A stretch of DNA of 23,029 nucleotides from CAYOYK01 sp964408185 (lineage in GTDB: Bacteria; Bacillota; Clostridia; Christensenellales; Aristaeellaceae): NCBI GenBank assembly GCA_964408185.1, contig CAYOYK010000040.1, positions 1-23,029 on the forward strand, in the 5' to 3' direction. Positions 1 through 7,798 of the stretch are shown piece by piece. Below the pieces are notes generated by a model. That model was given only the letters and a program-made list of their open reading frames with translations. It was not told where the DNA came from and searched no databases. The position numbers were made by a program, and so were the translations under genes. Positions within the stretch are counted from its first letter, which is position 1. Every line of letters begins with the position of its first letter.

Positions 1-161
1 GCGCCGCGAGCGTGCGCGGCTTCGCCGCTAGCTCGCTGGGTGGCGTGGGCGCGGCATGGAACGCGCGGGTGGATTACCGCCGCGCCCACGGGGAACACGG
101 GGGACGCGCGGGGCGCTGCCCCGCACCCCGCAAGGGGGATGATCCCCCCTGACCCCGCGGG
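1..161. other. Non-coding GC-rich sequence downstream of the dipeptidase gene
   Basis: No gene is visible here. It contains a short hairpin near position 18-30 (GCGGCTTCGCCGC), which shares the CTTCG core seen in hairpins elsewhere in the window. A G-run/C-run inverted repeat (AGGGGG at 133-138, CCCCCT at 145-150) lies just past the dipeptidase stop codon and could fold in its 3' end, but it has no T tract, so I do not call it a terminator. Confidence 0.5.
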
Positions 162-1085
162 TTATTGGTGAGATGTCGCGGCGTCCACGCGCGTCAGGTA
201 CGCGCGCAGGTTCTCGCCCGCGATGCCCAGCGCGACGGACTTACCATACACCCCGATCATTCTCTCCACAAACGCGGGCAGCGTTCCCGCATCCTCCAGC
301 CCGGCCGGACAGCACTCGATGCCGTCAAAGTCCGAGCCGAAGCCAACGCGGCCCTCGCCGCCCATCGCCAGCATGCGGTCGATATGGCGCAGCACGTCGT
401 CCGCGCTTGCGACGGGCGAGCCGGTCAGGAATTCCGGGTAGAAATTCACGCCCACATAGCCGCCGCTTTCAAACAGCAGAGCAAGCTGCTCGTCGGTCAG
501 GTTGCGGCGGTGCGGGCACAGCGCCCGCGCGCAGGAATGGCTCGCTATAATGGGCGCGCGGGACGCGGCTACGCTTTCCTGCATGGTGGGGACGTTCATG
601 TGGCTTGCGTCCACGGCCATGCGCAGGTCGTTCATCCGCGCGATGACCTCGCGGCCGTAGGCGGTGAGACCGCCCGCGTCGCTGACGGCGGCGGGCACGC
701 CCAGCCGATTGGGGTTATTCCAGCACAGCGCGGCGATGCGCACGCCGAGCGCCGCGTAGCGATCCACGCGATCCGGCCCGTCGTGGAAGGCCTCGCCGCC
801 CTCGATGGTAAGCAGGATATTGGGCGCGTCCGGGCGCGCCTCGTCCAAGTCGACGATCTGGCGGAAGCCCTGCGCCTTGAGCTTTTCCAGCTGGGCAAGC
901 TCGCGGTCGATCACGCCCGCGTCCTCGCCCTGCAAGCCGTGCGGGCCGGTCCACAGGGCCATGGCCTGCACGCGCGTTACGCCGGGCGCGGTGAGCTTTT
1001 TCCGGTCGATATGCCCCTTGGCCGGGTCGTAGTCCGGCGTTTGCAGGGCGTAGAGGGTATCGGCGTGAGTATCGCAAAGCAGCAT
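162..1085 (-). CDS. Membrane dipeptidase family (peptidase M19)
   Basis: A 307-residue zinc dipeptidase of the M19 (renal dipeptidase) family, which hydrolyses dipeptides, sometimes with D-residues. The N-terminal metal motif is DTHAD with His7 and Asp9. The bridging glutamate is Glu95 in TIEGGE. Two further metal or substrate histidines lie in VDASHM and IIASHSC, and GFGSDFDGI is the C-terminal active-site signature. There is no signal peptide, so it is probably cytoplasmic. Length is normal for bacterial members. The ATG start has AGGAGG nine bases upstream. It begins 16 bp after the GMP-synthase-like gene stops, so the two are probably co-transcribed. A role in peptide salvage is inferred from the family only. 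Confidence 0.93.
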   Translation of the reverse strand: MLLCDTHADTLYALQTPDYDPAKGHIDRKKLTAPGVTRVQAMALWTGPHGLQGEDAGVIDRELAQLEKLKAQGFRQIVDLDEARPDAPNILLTIEGGEAFHDGPDRVDRYAALGVRIAALCWNNPNRLGVPAAVSDAGGLTAYGREVIARMNDLRMAVDASHMNVPTMQESVAASRAPIIASHSCARALCPHRRNLTDEQLALLFESGGYVGVNFYPEFLTGSPVASADDVLRHIDRMLAMGGEGRVGFGSDFDGIECCPAGLEDAGTLPAFVERMIGVYGKSVALGIAGENLRAYLTRVDAATSHQ

Positions 1086-1101
1086 GGATACCGACCTCCT
1101 G

Positions 1102-2559
1102 TCAATAGGCCTCGGTGCGGTCGTAGGTACGGCTGGGACTCAAATCGTACACCACGCGGCCGACGGTGGGGTACTGCTGCCGGATGCGGCGCACCATGCG
1201 CTCCAGCAGGTCATACGGCAGGCGCGCCGCGTAGGCGTGGCCGTCGCTCTCCTGCACGGCGCGCAGCAGAATCGCGTCCCCGTAAGGCTCGGCGGGGTTG
1301 GGCATCAGCATGGCGTAGTATTGCCAAAGGCGCTTTTCCAAGCCTGCGGCGGTGATCTCCTCGGCATAGAGCGCGTCGATCTCGCGCAGGAGCTGCAAGC
1401 GTTCGGGCGTGACCGCGCCCACGATGCGGTTTGCCAGCCCGCTCTCCGGGAAGGGCTGACGGTTGGCAAGCTGCGCGGGCAGGCTGAGGGCCTCGGCGAC
1501 GCAGCGCACCTCGTCCTTGAACAGCTCGTTCAGGGGGGCGAGTGTCGGCGGGGCGTCCTCGGCGAAGGAATCCGATTTATCGGGGGCGAGCTCGGCCAAG
1601 CGGTCGGTGTAGGTGGAGCCGGTCAGCAGCACGCGCACGTCCGGCTCGTAGCCGATTTGCTTGAGCAGCACCTGCCACAGCAGCGACGAGACGATGCGCT
1701 GCTTATCGCGCTCTCCGCTCACGCCCGCGAGCGCGTTGAGGAAGGCCTCGCGCGCGTCCACGTAAGCGACCACGATGCCCAGCGAGTCCATCATGGTGGC
1801 GACCACCTGATCGGACTCGCCCTGACGCAGCAGCCCGGTATCGATAAACACGCACACCAGCCGCTCGCCCAGCGCCATGTGGGCCAGCTTGGCGCAAACG
1901 GCGCTGTCCACGCCGCCGGACACGGCGCAGAGCGCCTTGCCCGTGCCCGCCGCCGTGCGGATGCGGCCCAGCGCGCGCTCGATCATGCGCTCCTCGGACC
2001 AATCCGGCGTGACGCCGCACACATTGCGCGCAAAGTTTTCCAGCAGCTGGGCGCTTTCCGGGTCGTTGCGCTCCACGGGATATTGCAGCGCGTACAGGCG
2101 GCGGGCGGCGTCCGCAAAGCCGATGGTCTGCTCCGTGGCGGTGGCCAGCGGCGCGAGGGTATCGGGCAGTGTAAGCGCGGAGAGGGCGTGCATCACGCGC
2201 TCGCCGCCGTTCATATCGGCCAGCAGCGCGTCGTTGCGCAGCCAGAGGGTCACGCCGCCGTTATGATCGCGCACCGGCTCGCAGGAGCCGCCGTAGAGCC
2301 GGCACAGCGCGGGCACCGCGCCGCCCAGCGCGAGCACGGGGGCCTGCGCGCTATCCAGCCACGCGCGCAGGAGGGCCGGGTCGGGCTGATGCTGCGCTGT
2401 CGCCGCGAAGATCAGCCCGCGCACGGCATAATCGCCGGGGGCTGTGCCGGGCGCGTCCGCCGGCAGCACCGTGCTGAAGATCTGCCGGGAGCGCAGGGTG
2501 CGCGCCGCCAGCGCGGCGATGGAAGCATCGAAGCTGACCACAATGAGGGTATCCTGCAT
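1102..2559 (-). CDS. GMP synthase-like protein with degenerate glutaminase domain and altered XMP-binding motifs
   Basis: A 485-residue protein with the GuaA layout: class-I glutaminase fold (about 1-182), ATP-pyrophosphatase domain (about 190-385) and dimerisation domain (to the end). The ATP loop SGGVDS (214-219) and FIDTGLLR are intact. In the glutaminase domain, the segment matching the catalytic-Cys loop reads LALGGAVP, with Gly79 where Cys is expected. The segment matching QFHPE reads QYPVE, losing the His. GuaA signatures around the nucleotide are also changed: QGTxYPDVIES reads TGSTYTDRLAE, KSHHNVGG reads KSDSFAEDA, PFPGPGLAIR reads PFPESGLANR, and the terminal KPPxTIEWE is replaced by SPSRTYDRTEAY. 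The ATG has a GGAGG site. It lies between pgsA and the M19 gene. It could be an ammonia-dependent GMP synthase, or a paralogue that adenylates another substrate. I favour the paralogue, so I give no symbol. Confidence 0.8.
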   Translation of the reverse strand: MQDTLIVVSFDASIAALAARTLRSRQIFSTVLPADAPGTAPGDYAVRGLIFAATAQHQPDPALLRAWLDSAQAPVLALGGAVPALCRLYGGSCEPVRDHNGGVTLWLRNDALLADMNGGERVMHALSALTLPDTLAPLATATEQTIGFADAARRLYALQYPVERNDPESAQLLENFARNVCGVTPDWSEERMIERALGRIRTAAGTGKALCAVSGGVDSAVCAKLAHMALGERLVCVFIDTGLLRQGESDQVVATMMDSLGIVVAYVDAREAFLNALAGVSGERDKQRIVSSLLWQVLLKQIGYEPDVRVLLTGSTYTDRLAELAPDKSDSFAEDAPPTLAPLNELFKDEVRCVAEALSLPAQLANRQPFPESGLANRIVGAVTPERLQLLREIDALYAEEITAAGLEKRLWQYYAMLMPNPAEPYGDAILLRAVQESDGHAYAARLPYDLLERMVRRIRQQYPTVGRVVYDLSPSRTYDRTEAY

Positions 2560-2571
2560 GGGGCCTCCTCC

Positions 2572-2590
2572 GCGGCGGATTTGCCGCCGC
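2572..2590. other. Hairpin between pgsA and the GMP-synthase-like gene
   Basis: A perfect 7-bp inverted repeat (GCGGCGG / CCGCCGC) with a five-base loop sits in the 75-bp gap between pgsA and the GMP-synthase-like gene, directly upstream of the latter's GGAGGAGG ribosome binding site. It could affect mRNA processing or coupling. There is no T tract, so a terminator is unlikely. Confidence 0.4.
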
Positions 2591-2634
2591 TGAATCCAAG
2601 CGCCCGTCCGCGCCGTGCGCAGGCGGGCGGAGGC

Positions 2635-3330
2635 TCATGCCTCGGTTTTGTTCGTATCGTCCGCGGGCGTAGCTTCATCCGCGGGCTGAGCTGCGGGCGC
2701 ATCCGCGTCGTCGGTAAACTGGCGGGCGACCTCGCGGAAGGACAATATCTTATCAAAGCCGATGGCGTTGGCCTCGCGGGCCCTGCGCACGGCCCAAATC
2801 GCGTAATACACCAGCGCGGCCAGCGTGCAGATCACGGCGGCCCAAAGCACGATGCGGTCCGGCGTAGCGGGCCAGCCGGGCAGCGCCGCAAGAAACTGAT
2901 CCCGGAAGAACATCAGGATCAGCGCGGCGATAAACAGGCAATGCGCCACCTTGCCGATCATGGACGAGTACACCACCAGCCCGTGCCGCAGCATCACAAA
3001 GCCGCCGAGCACCATGATGCATTCCTTGCCGATCAGGATGGTGATGGCGGGCCAAGGGGCCGCGCCCGTGAACACCATGGAGAACATGACCGTAATGACC
3101 ATCAGCTTATCGGCCAGCGGGTCCATCAGCTTGCCAAAGCTCGTCACCTGATGGTTGCGGCGGGCCAAGTAGCCGTCCAGCAGGTCAGTCAGGCACGCGG
3201 CCGCGAACACGCCCAGCGCGGTGTAGCGGTGGCCGCCGGTAAAGAGCCAGACGTATACGGGGATGAGCAGCACGCGCAGCAGCGTAAGCGCGTTGGGCAG
3301 GTTGGCGTTCTTTCTCAAATATGCCTTCAA
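2635..3330 (-). CDS. pgsA: CDP-diacylglycerol--glycerol-3-phosphate 3-phosphatidyltransferase
   Basis: A 231-residue integral membrane enzyme that makes phosphatidylglycerophosphate from CDP-diacylglycerol and glycerol-3-phosphate, the committed step to phosphatidylglycerol. The CDP-alcohol phosphotransferase motif D-x2-D-G-x2-A-R-x8-G-x3-D-x3-D is complete, from Asp49 through Asp52, Gly66 and Asp70 to Asp74. Several hydrophobic helices flank it. The C-terminus carries a charged Asp/Ala/Pro-rich tail of about 35 residues, making the protein longer than typical members (about 180-200). The best start is TTG at 3330, with AGGAGG ten bases upstream; no ATG fits the conserved N-terminus. It is the first gene of the probable three-gene minus-strand operon. 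Confidence 0.93.
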   Translation of the reverse strand: MKAYLRKNANLPNALTLLRVLLIPVYVWLFTGGHRYTALGVFAAACLTDLLDGYLARRNHQVTSFGKLMDPLADKLMVITVMFSMVFTGAAPWPAITILIGKECIMVLGGFVMLRHGLVVYSSMIGKVAHCLFIAALILMFFRDQFLAALPGWPATPDRIVLWAAVICTLAALVYYAIWAVRRAREANAIGFDKILSFREVARQFTDDADAPAAQPADEATPADDTNKTEA

Positions 3331-3690
3331 GACCGTACAGCCTCCTTTTGTGCCGTTCCATCAAAGCAGGGGGCGCGCCCCTGACGGCCCGGCTTCTCTA
3401 TTATATCATGAAACAGCGATTCCGAACAGGACAGTTTTGTTGGGGGGAGGTGCGCCTTGCGCGGCGCGGCGGTGCGCCTGCGGCGCAGCTATGCGCCTTC
3501 GACGCAGCTATGCGCCTGTGCGGCGCAGCTATGCGCCTGTGCGGCGCGGGCTTTGCGCCTGCGGCGCAGCAATGCGCCTGCGGGCGCAGGAGGGCGGCCT
3601 GCGGGCCGCGGGGGTTTCGCGCCTGCGGGCGCGGGAACGGTGCCCCGACCTGCGGGCCGGGGCACCGTTCCCGCCCGCGCCGCGCAGGCG
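3331..3690. repeat. Gene-free stretch with short GC-rich repeats and hairpins
   Basis: Apart from the pgsA promoter there is no gene. Between about 3465 and 3600 a GCGCAGCTATGCGCCTG-like unit is repeated imperfectly several times. It is followed by hairpins with a CCTGCGGG core, for example GCGCCTGCGGGCGC at 3619-3632. The largest is a perfect 17-bp inverted repeat, 3631-3647 against 3658-3674, with a ten-base loop containing CTGCGGG. Open frames through this stretch are low-complexity Ala/Arg/Cys runs and are not credible genes. Confidence 0.65.
3400..3410 (-). promoter_or_regulatory. Extended -10 promoter of pgsA
   Basis: On the minus strand TATAAT (3405-3400) is preceded by TGA, an extended -10 motif, about 70 bp upstream of the pgsA start. 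The -35 region at 17 bp is poor (TGTTCG), which fits an extended -10 promoter. Confidence 0.6.
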
Positions 3691-3691
3691 C

Positions 3692-3720
3692 AAAAACCCC
3701 GGCCGTTAGGGCCGGGGTTT
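3692..3720 (-). terminator. Rho-independent terminator of the small membrane protein gene
   Basis: A perfect 11-bp stem (AAACCCCGGCC 3694-3704 with GGCCGGGGTTT 3710-3720) and five-base loop lies 17 bp past the stop of the gene at 3738. On the minus strand the stem runs into five T residues. Confidence 0.85.
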
Positions 3721-3737
3721 GGCTTCCTGCAAGCGAG

Positions 3738-4181
3738 TTAGGCCTCCACGCTGGGCTGACGGTCGTCATCCTGCACGCGGAACGCGAGGTAAACAAACGC
3801 AAGCTGAAGGCCCACGCTGATGAGGATGCTGACGATCTCAGTCAGGGTATTGCTGGAGACGATGCAGCCAAGGACGTTGATGCCGATGCAGACGACCAGC
3901 CCGATAATGCCCATCACCTTGGCCGCGCCCGCCATCGGGGAGGATCCGTTGGCTCCGCGCACGCCAAAGATGCCGGTCAGCAGGGCGAACACGCCATAGA
4001 ACAGCAGCAGGCCGCCCAGCAGGCCGATCAGGACGCCGGCTCCGGCGGTCACGTTGGAGTTGTCTTGGATGCCGACTCCTGTAAGCAGCACGCTGCCCGC
4101 GAGGCTAAGAGCGGCAAGAACGATGTAGAGAACCGCAAAGATTATCAGCAGGACGGATAGGATTTTGAACGCCTTTTTCAT
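3738..4181 (-). CDS. Small four-helix membrane protein of unknown function
   Basis: I do not recognise this 147-residue protein. It starts with a basic MKKAFK followed by a long hydrophobic segment (about 7-30), and has three further hydrophobic segments near 47-70, 86-107 and 114-134. This gives a predicted four-helix inner-membrane protein with a short acidic C-terminal tail (QDDDRQPSVEA). No catalytic motif is visible. It has its own promoter (TTGCCA-17-TATACT), a GAGGAGAG ribosome binding site and a strong terminator, so it appears to be a monocistronic, genuinely expressed gene. A 36-bp repeat array begins only a few bases upstream of its -35 box. Confidence 0.8.
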   Translation of the reverse strand: MKKAFKILSVLLIIFAVLYIVLAALSLAGSVLLTGVGIQDNSNVTAGAGVLIGLLGGLLLFYGVFALLTGIFGVRGANGSSPMAGAAKVMGIIGLVVCIGINVLGCIVSSNTLTEIVSILISVGLQLAFVYLAFRVQDDDRQPSVEA

Positions 4182-4234
4182 TGGTTTTCTCTCCTCATGG
4201 TAAAAATGGGGTCGACGAATACGCCGATGGACAC

Positions 4235-4263
4235 AGTATACCAGCTTTCGCGCGCTTTGGCAA
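4235..4263 (-). promoter_or_regulatory. Sigma-A type promoter of the small membrane protein gene
   Basis: On the minus strand a -35 box TTGCCA (4263-4258) and a -10 box TATACT (4240-4235) are separated by exactly 17 bp. They lie about 55 bp upstream of the ATG at 4181. Confidence 0.8.
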
Positions 4264-4269
4264 ACAAAT

Positions 4270-4521
4270 CGCGGCCTATCGGTACCGCAGGTCGTACATC
4301 AGCATCGCGGCCTATCGGCGCTGCAAGTCGCACATCGGGGTCGCGGCCTATCGGTACCGCAGGTCGTACATCAGCATCGCGGCCTATCGGCGCTGCAAGT
4401 CGCACATCGGGGTCGCGGCCTATCGGTATCGCAGGTCGAACATCAGGATCGCGGCCTATCGGTACTGCAAGCCATACATCGGGGTCGCGGCCTATCGGTA
4501 TTGCAAGTCGTACATCAGGAT
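4270..4521. repeat. Seven tandem 36-bp repeats derived from the 3' end of the RNA methyltransferase gene
   Basis: Units start at 4270, 4306, 4342, 4378, 4414, 4450 and 4486, all exactly 36 bp, each opening with CGCGGCCTATCGG. The last unit (4486-4521) overlaps the final codons and stop of the methyltransferase gene. Read on the minus strand in that gene's frame, every unit encodes a variant of ILMYDLQYR, then TAG, then Ala-Ala. The first four units alternate between two sequence types, giving a 72-bp higher-order period. The array fills the gap between the methyltransferase stop and the promoter of the next gene. Confidence 0.95.
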
Positions 4522-5268
4522 CGCGGCGGCGACGGCGGCGTTGAGGCTCTCGGCGTGGCCGCGCATGGGCAGGCGGTAGCAATGCGTCGCGGCCGCCATG
4601 GACTCCGGCGTGAGGCCTGCGCCCTCGTTGCCGATCAGCAGGCAAAGGCGCTCCGGCGGCGCGGGACGATCGTAATACGGCGCGCCGTCCAGCGCGGCGG
4701 CCAGCACCGCGTAGCCCCGCGCCTTGAGGGCCTCCAACTCGGCGGGCGCAGACTCGACCTCGCGGATAGGCACGCGCAGGCCCGCCCCCATGGTGGCGCG
4801 CAGTCCCTTGGGCGAGAACGGATCGGCGCAGCCCTCGGTGAGCAGGCAGCCGTCAAACCCGGCAGCCTCCAGCGTGCGCAGCACTGTGCCCACGTTGCCG
4901 GGGTCCTGCACGTTCTCCAGCAGCACCAGTCGCGGGCCCATGGCCTCCGGCGCGGGCGGCTGAGGCAGCAGCAGCGTCGCCGCGACGCCCTGCGGGGTCT
5001 GTACGGTGGACAGCGCGGCCAGCACCCGCTCTGTCACGGCGTACACGGCCGCCTCCCGCGGCGCGAGGGCGATCAGCGCGGCATACGTCTGCATGCGGGT
5101 TTCCTCCACAAACAGGGCCGTCACGCGCTCCGGGCAGGTGCGCAGCGCCTCGCCGACCATGTGCTCGCCCTCCAGCAGCGTCTGTCCGCTCCGGAGGCGA
5201 TTCTTTTTCTGCGCCAGCGAGCGGGCAAAGGCCACGGCGGGGTTCTGGCTGCTGCTGATGGCGGGCAT
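4492..5268 (-). CDS. TrmH/SpoU-family RNA 2'-O-ribose methyltransferase
   Basis: A 258-residue SPOUT-class methyltransferase that probably methylates a ribose 2'-OH in rRNA or tRNA with S-adenosylmethionine. The three SpoU motifs are clear: ENVQDPGNVGTVLRT (motif 1), LLIGNEGAGL (motif 2) and RLPMRGHAESLNAAVAAAI (motif 3, the knotted SAM site). An N-terminal substrate-binding part starts with NPAVAFARSLAQKKNR and LLEGEHMVGEAL, typical of the RlmB/TsnR-like subgroup. I chose the ATG at 5268 (MPAISSSQN) because it has an AAGGGAG site six to eight bases upstream. The reading frame stays open further upstream, but only through intergenic hairpins. The exact RNA target cannot be read from the sequence. 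Confidence 0.9.
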   Translation of the reverse strand: MPAISSSQNPAVAFARSLAQKKNRLRSGQTLLEGEHMVGEALRTCPERVTALFVEETRMQTYAALIALAPREAAVYAVTERVLAALSTVQTPQGVAATLLLPQPPAPEAMGPRLVLLENVQDPGNVGTVLRTLEAAGFDGCLLTEGCADPFSPKGLRATMGAGLRVPIREVESAPAELEALKARGYAVLAAALDGAPYYDRPAPPERLCLLIGNEGAGLTPESMAAATHCYRLPMRGHAESLNAAVAAAILMYDLQYR

Positions 5269-5284
5269 GGGCAAGGCTCCCTTC

Positions 5285-5470
5285 TGTTTTTTAATTGCAA
5301 AGCGGGGCATATGTGCTCTCCCCCGCTGCGTGGGCTTTGCGCCTGCGGCGTGGGCTTTGCGCCTGCGCGGCGCAGGAGGGCGGCCTGCGGGCCGCGGGGG
5401 TTTCGCGCCTGCGGGCGCGAAAGTACGCCCGCGCGGCGGGGTAGGCACGGTGCCCCACCCTGCGGGGTGG
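5285..5470. repeat. Intergenic CCTGCGGG-core hairpins
   Basis: No gene. Several short hairpins have different arms around the same core: GCGCCTGCGCGGCGC, GGCGGCCTGCGGGCCGC, GCGCCTGCGGGCGC, and a larger one with arms CCCCACC / GGTGGGG ending just before the 263-bp element. Reading frames through it are low-complexity artefacts. Confidence 0.65.
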
Positions 5471-5733
5471 GGTTCGTCACTTTTCTTTTCAGCTGAAAAG
5501 AAAAGTAACCAAAAGAAACAGCGTGTTTGAGGCCGATCGATGGGCCAGCATACCCAGCTTGTGCTACAAGCGATCGCCCAGAGGGCTTGGTTTAGGCTGT
5601 TAGCACGCCTGCGGTGCCGGGGCTGGCCGAACAATTGCCCCGCGTCGGTACCCTTGTTCCTGTGTCGCAGACGGCATGCAGGCATGGTGGCCCTGCGGGG
5701 CCCTCGATTGGCTTGCCGCGCCTGCGGGCGCGG
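5471..5733 (+). repeat. 263-bp intergenic element, copy 1
   Basis: This is the first of four copies (others at 5974-6236, 12800-13062 and 20578-20840), each exactly 263 bp. It opens with GGTTCGTC and a perfect 28-bp palindrome (5479-5506, half-site ACTTTTCTTTTCAG). It continues through GAGGCCGATCGATGGGCC and a GCTTGT/ACAAGC hairpin, then GGCATGCAGGCATGG, and ends in the hairpin CCGCGCC-TGCG-GGCGCGG. This copy is the most diverged. It contains no convincing gene. It faces copy 2 in inverted orientation. Confidence 0.9.
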
Positions 5734-5740
5734 AAGGGAG

Positions 5741-5953
5741 CGCGGTATTGGCTTCGCTACCCCGCTTGCCTAGGGCCTAGTTTCCTTGGGGAACGCGGTA
5801 TTGGCTTTGCTCTCCCGCTTGTTTAGGGCCTAGTTTCCTTGGGGAGCGCGGTATTGGCTTCCCTACCCCGCGTGTCTATGGCAATGTGCCCGTAGGGAAC
5901 GCCATATTGCCTTTGCTCCCTCGCGTGTCTATGGCATTGCGCCCAAGGCACGC
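5741..5953. repeat. Tandem array of about four 53-bp units
   Basis: Units begin CGCGGTATTGGCTT or a variant at 5741, 5794, 5847 and 5900, with a remnant at 5951. Each continues into CCCGCTTGTCTAGGGC-like sequence and a TTCCTTGGGG-like joint. The whole unit is conserved with scattered substitutions, so there are no unique spacers. The array fills the space between 263-bp copies 1 and 2, and belongs to the same family as the arrays near 12290, 12605 and 20897. Confidence 0.85.
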
Positions 5954-5973
5954 GGGGTTGTTTTCGTTTTCCC

Positions 5974-6236
5974 CCGCGCCCGCAGGCGCGGCAAGCCAAT
6001 CGAGGGCCCCGCAGGGCCACCATGCCTGCATGCCGTCCCTTGCACAGGAACAAGACCGCTGACGCGGGGCAGCAGTTCGGCCAAGCTGGGCACCGCAGGC
6101 GTGCTAACGCTATCACGCAAGCTCTCTGGGCGATCGCTTGTAGCACAAGCTGGGCGTGCTGGCCCATCGATCGGCCTCAATCGCGCTGTTTCTTTTGGTT
6201 ACTTTTCTTTTCAGCTGAAAAGAAAAGTGACGAACC
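5974..6236 (-). repeat. 263-bp intergenic element, copy 2 (inverted)
   Basis: This is the reverse-oriented partner of copy 1. It runs from the CCGCGCC-CGCA-GGCGCGG hairpin at its left to the 28-bp palindrome at 6201-6228 and GACGAACC at its right. Internal positions match copies 3 and 4 closely, apart from a short variable patch around 6054-6063. Confidence 0.9.
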
Positions 6237-6435
6237 CCGGCCCGCAGGTCGGGGCACCGTTCCCGCGCCCGCAGGCGCGAAACCCCCGCGGCCCCGCAGG
6301 GCCGCTCTCCTGCGCCGCGCAGGCGCAAAGCCGTGCCGCAGGCACGGCCCCCCTGCCGCGCGTGGCCCGCGCAGGCAGCGCACAACGCCGCGCAGGCCAG
6401 CGCACAGCGCCGCGCCTGCGGGCGCAAAAGCGCCC
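6237..6435. repeat. Cluster of variable-arm hairpins downstream of der
   Basis: No gene. Hairpins include CCCCGGCCCGCAGGTCGGGG, GCGCCCGCAGGCGC, GGCCCCGCAGGGCC, GTGCCGCAGGCAC and GGGCGCAAAAGCGCCC (6420-6435). Most share the CCGCAGG core (CCTGCGG on the other strand) while the arms differ. Confidence 0.65.
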
Positions 6436-6440
6436 TCGCA

Positions 6441-6460
6441 AGAGGGGACTGCGTCCCCTC

Positions 6461-6461
<1 letters not shown>
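6441..6461 (-). terminator. Hairpin at the der stop codon, possible terminator
   Basis: A 9-bp perfect stem, AGAGGGGAC (6441-6449) with GTCCCCTCT (6453-6461), directly abuts the der stop codon. It lacks a T tract, so termination is uncertain; the similar GGGGAC/GTCCCC hairpins elsewhere suggest it belongs to the repeat family. Confidence 0.4.
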
Positions 6462-7789
<1,328 letters not shown>

Positions 7790-7798
7790 ATTCGCTCC

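Noticed and set aside
2560..2634. Terminator between pgsA and the GMP-synthase-like gene
   Set aside because: The hairpin at 2572-2590 has no T tract and lies next to the ribosome binding site, so an operon is more likely.
1084..3384. Long plus-strand open frame of 766 codons
   Set aside because: It lies antisense to the dipeptidase, GMP-synthase-like and pgsA genes, which have clear motifs. The product has no recognisable domain; long antisense frames are expected at this GC content.
4270..4521. CRISPR array with 36-bp repeats
   Set aside because: The units are directly adjacent with no spacers and derive from coding sequence.
4178..4645. Minus-strand frame with 12-residue repeats (IPIGRDPDVRLA)
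   Set aside because: It is the 36-bp array read in another frame. The array is explained by duplication of the methyltransferase 3' end, and the frame has no independent ribosome binding site.
5540..5773. Frame starting MGQHAQLVLQAIAQ that is open in all four 263-bp elements
   Set aside because: A second frame (MRPIDGPARP...) is also open in several copies, and substitutions between copies mostly change the amino acid. The conservation looks like nucleotide-level repeat conservation, not a gene. No ribosome binding site was seen.
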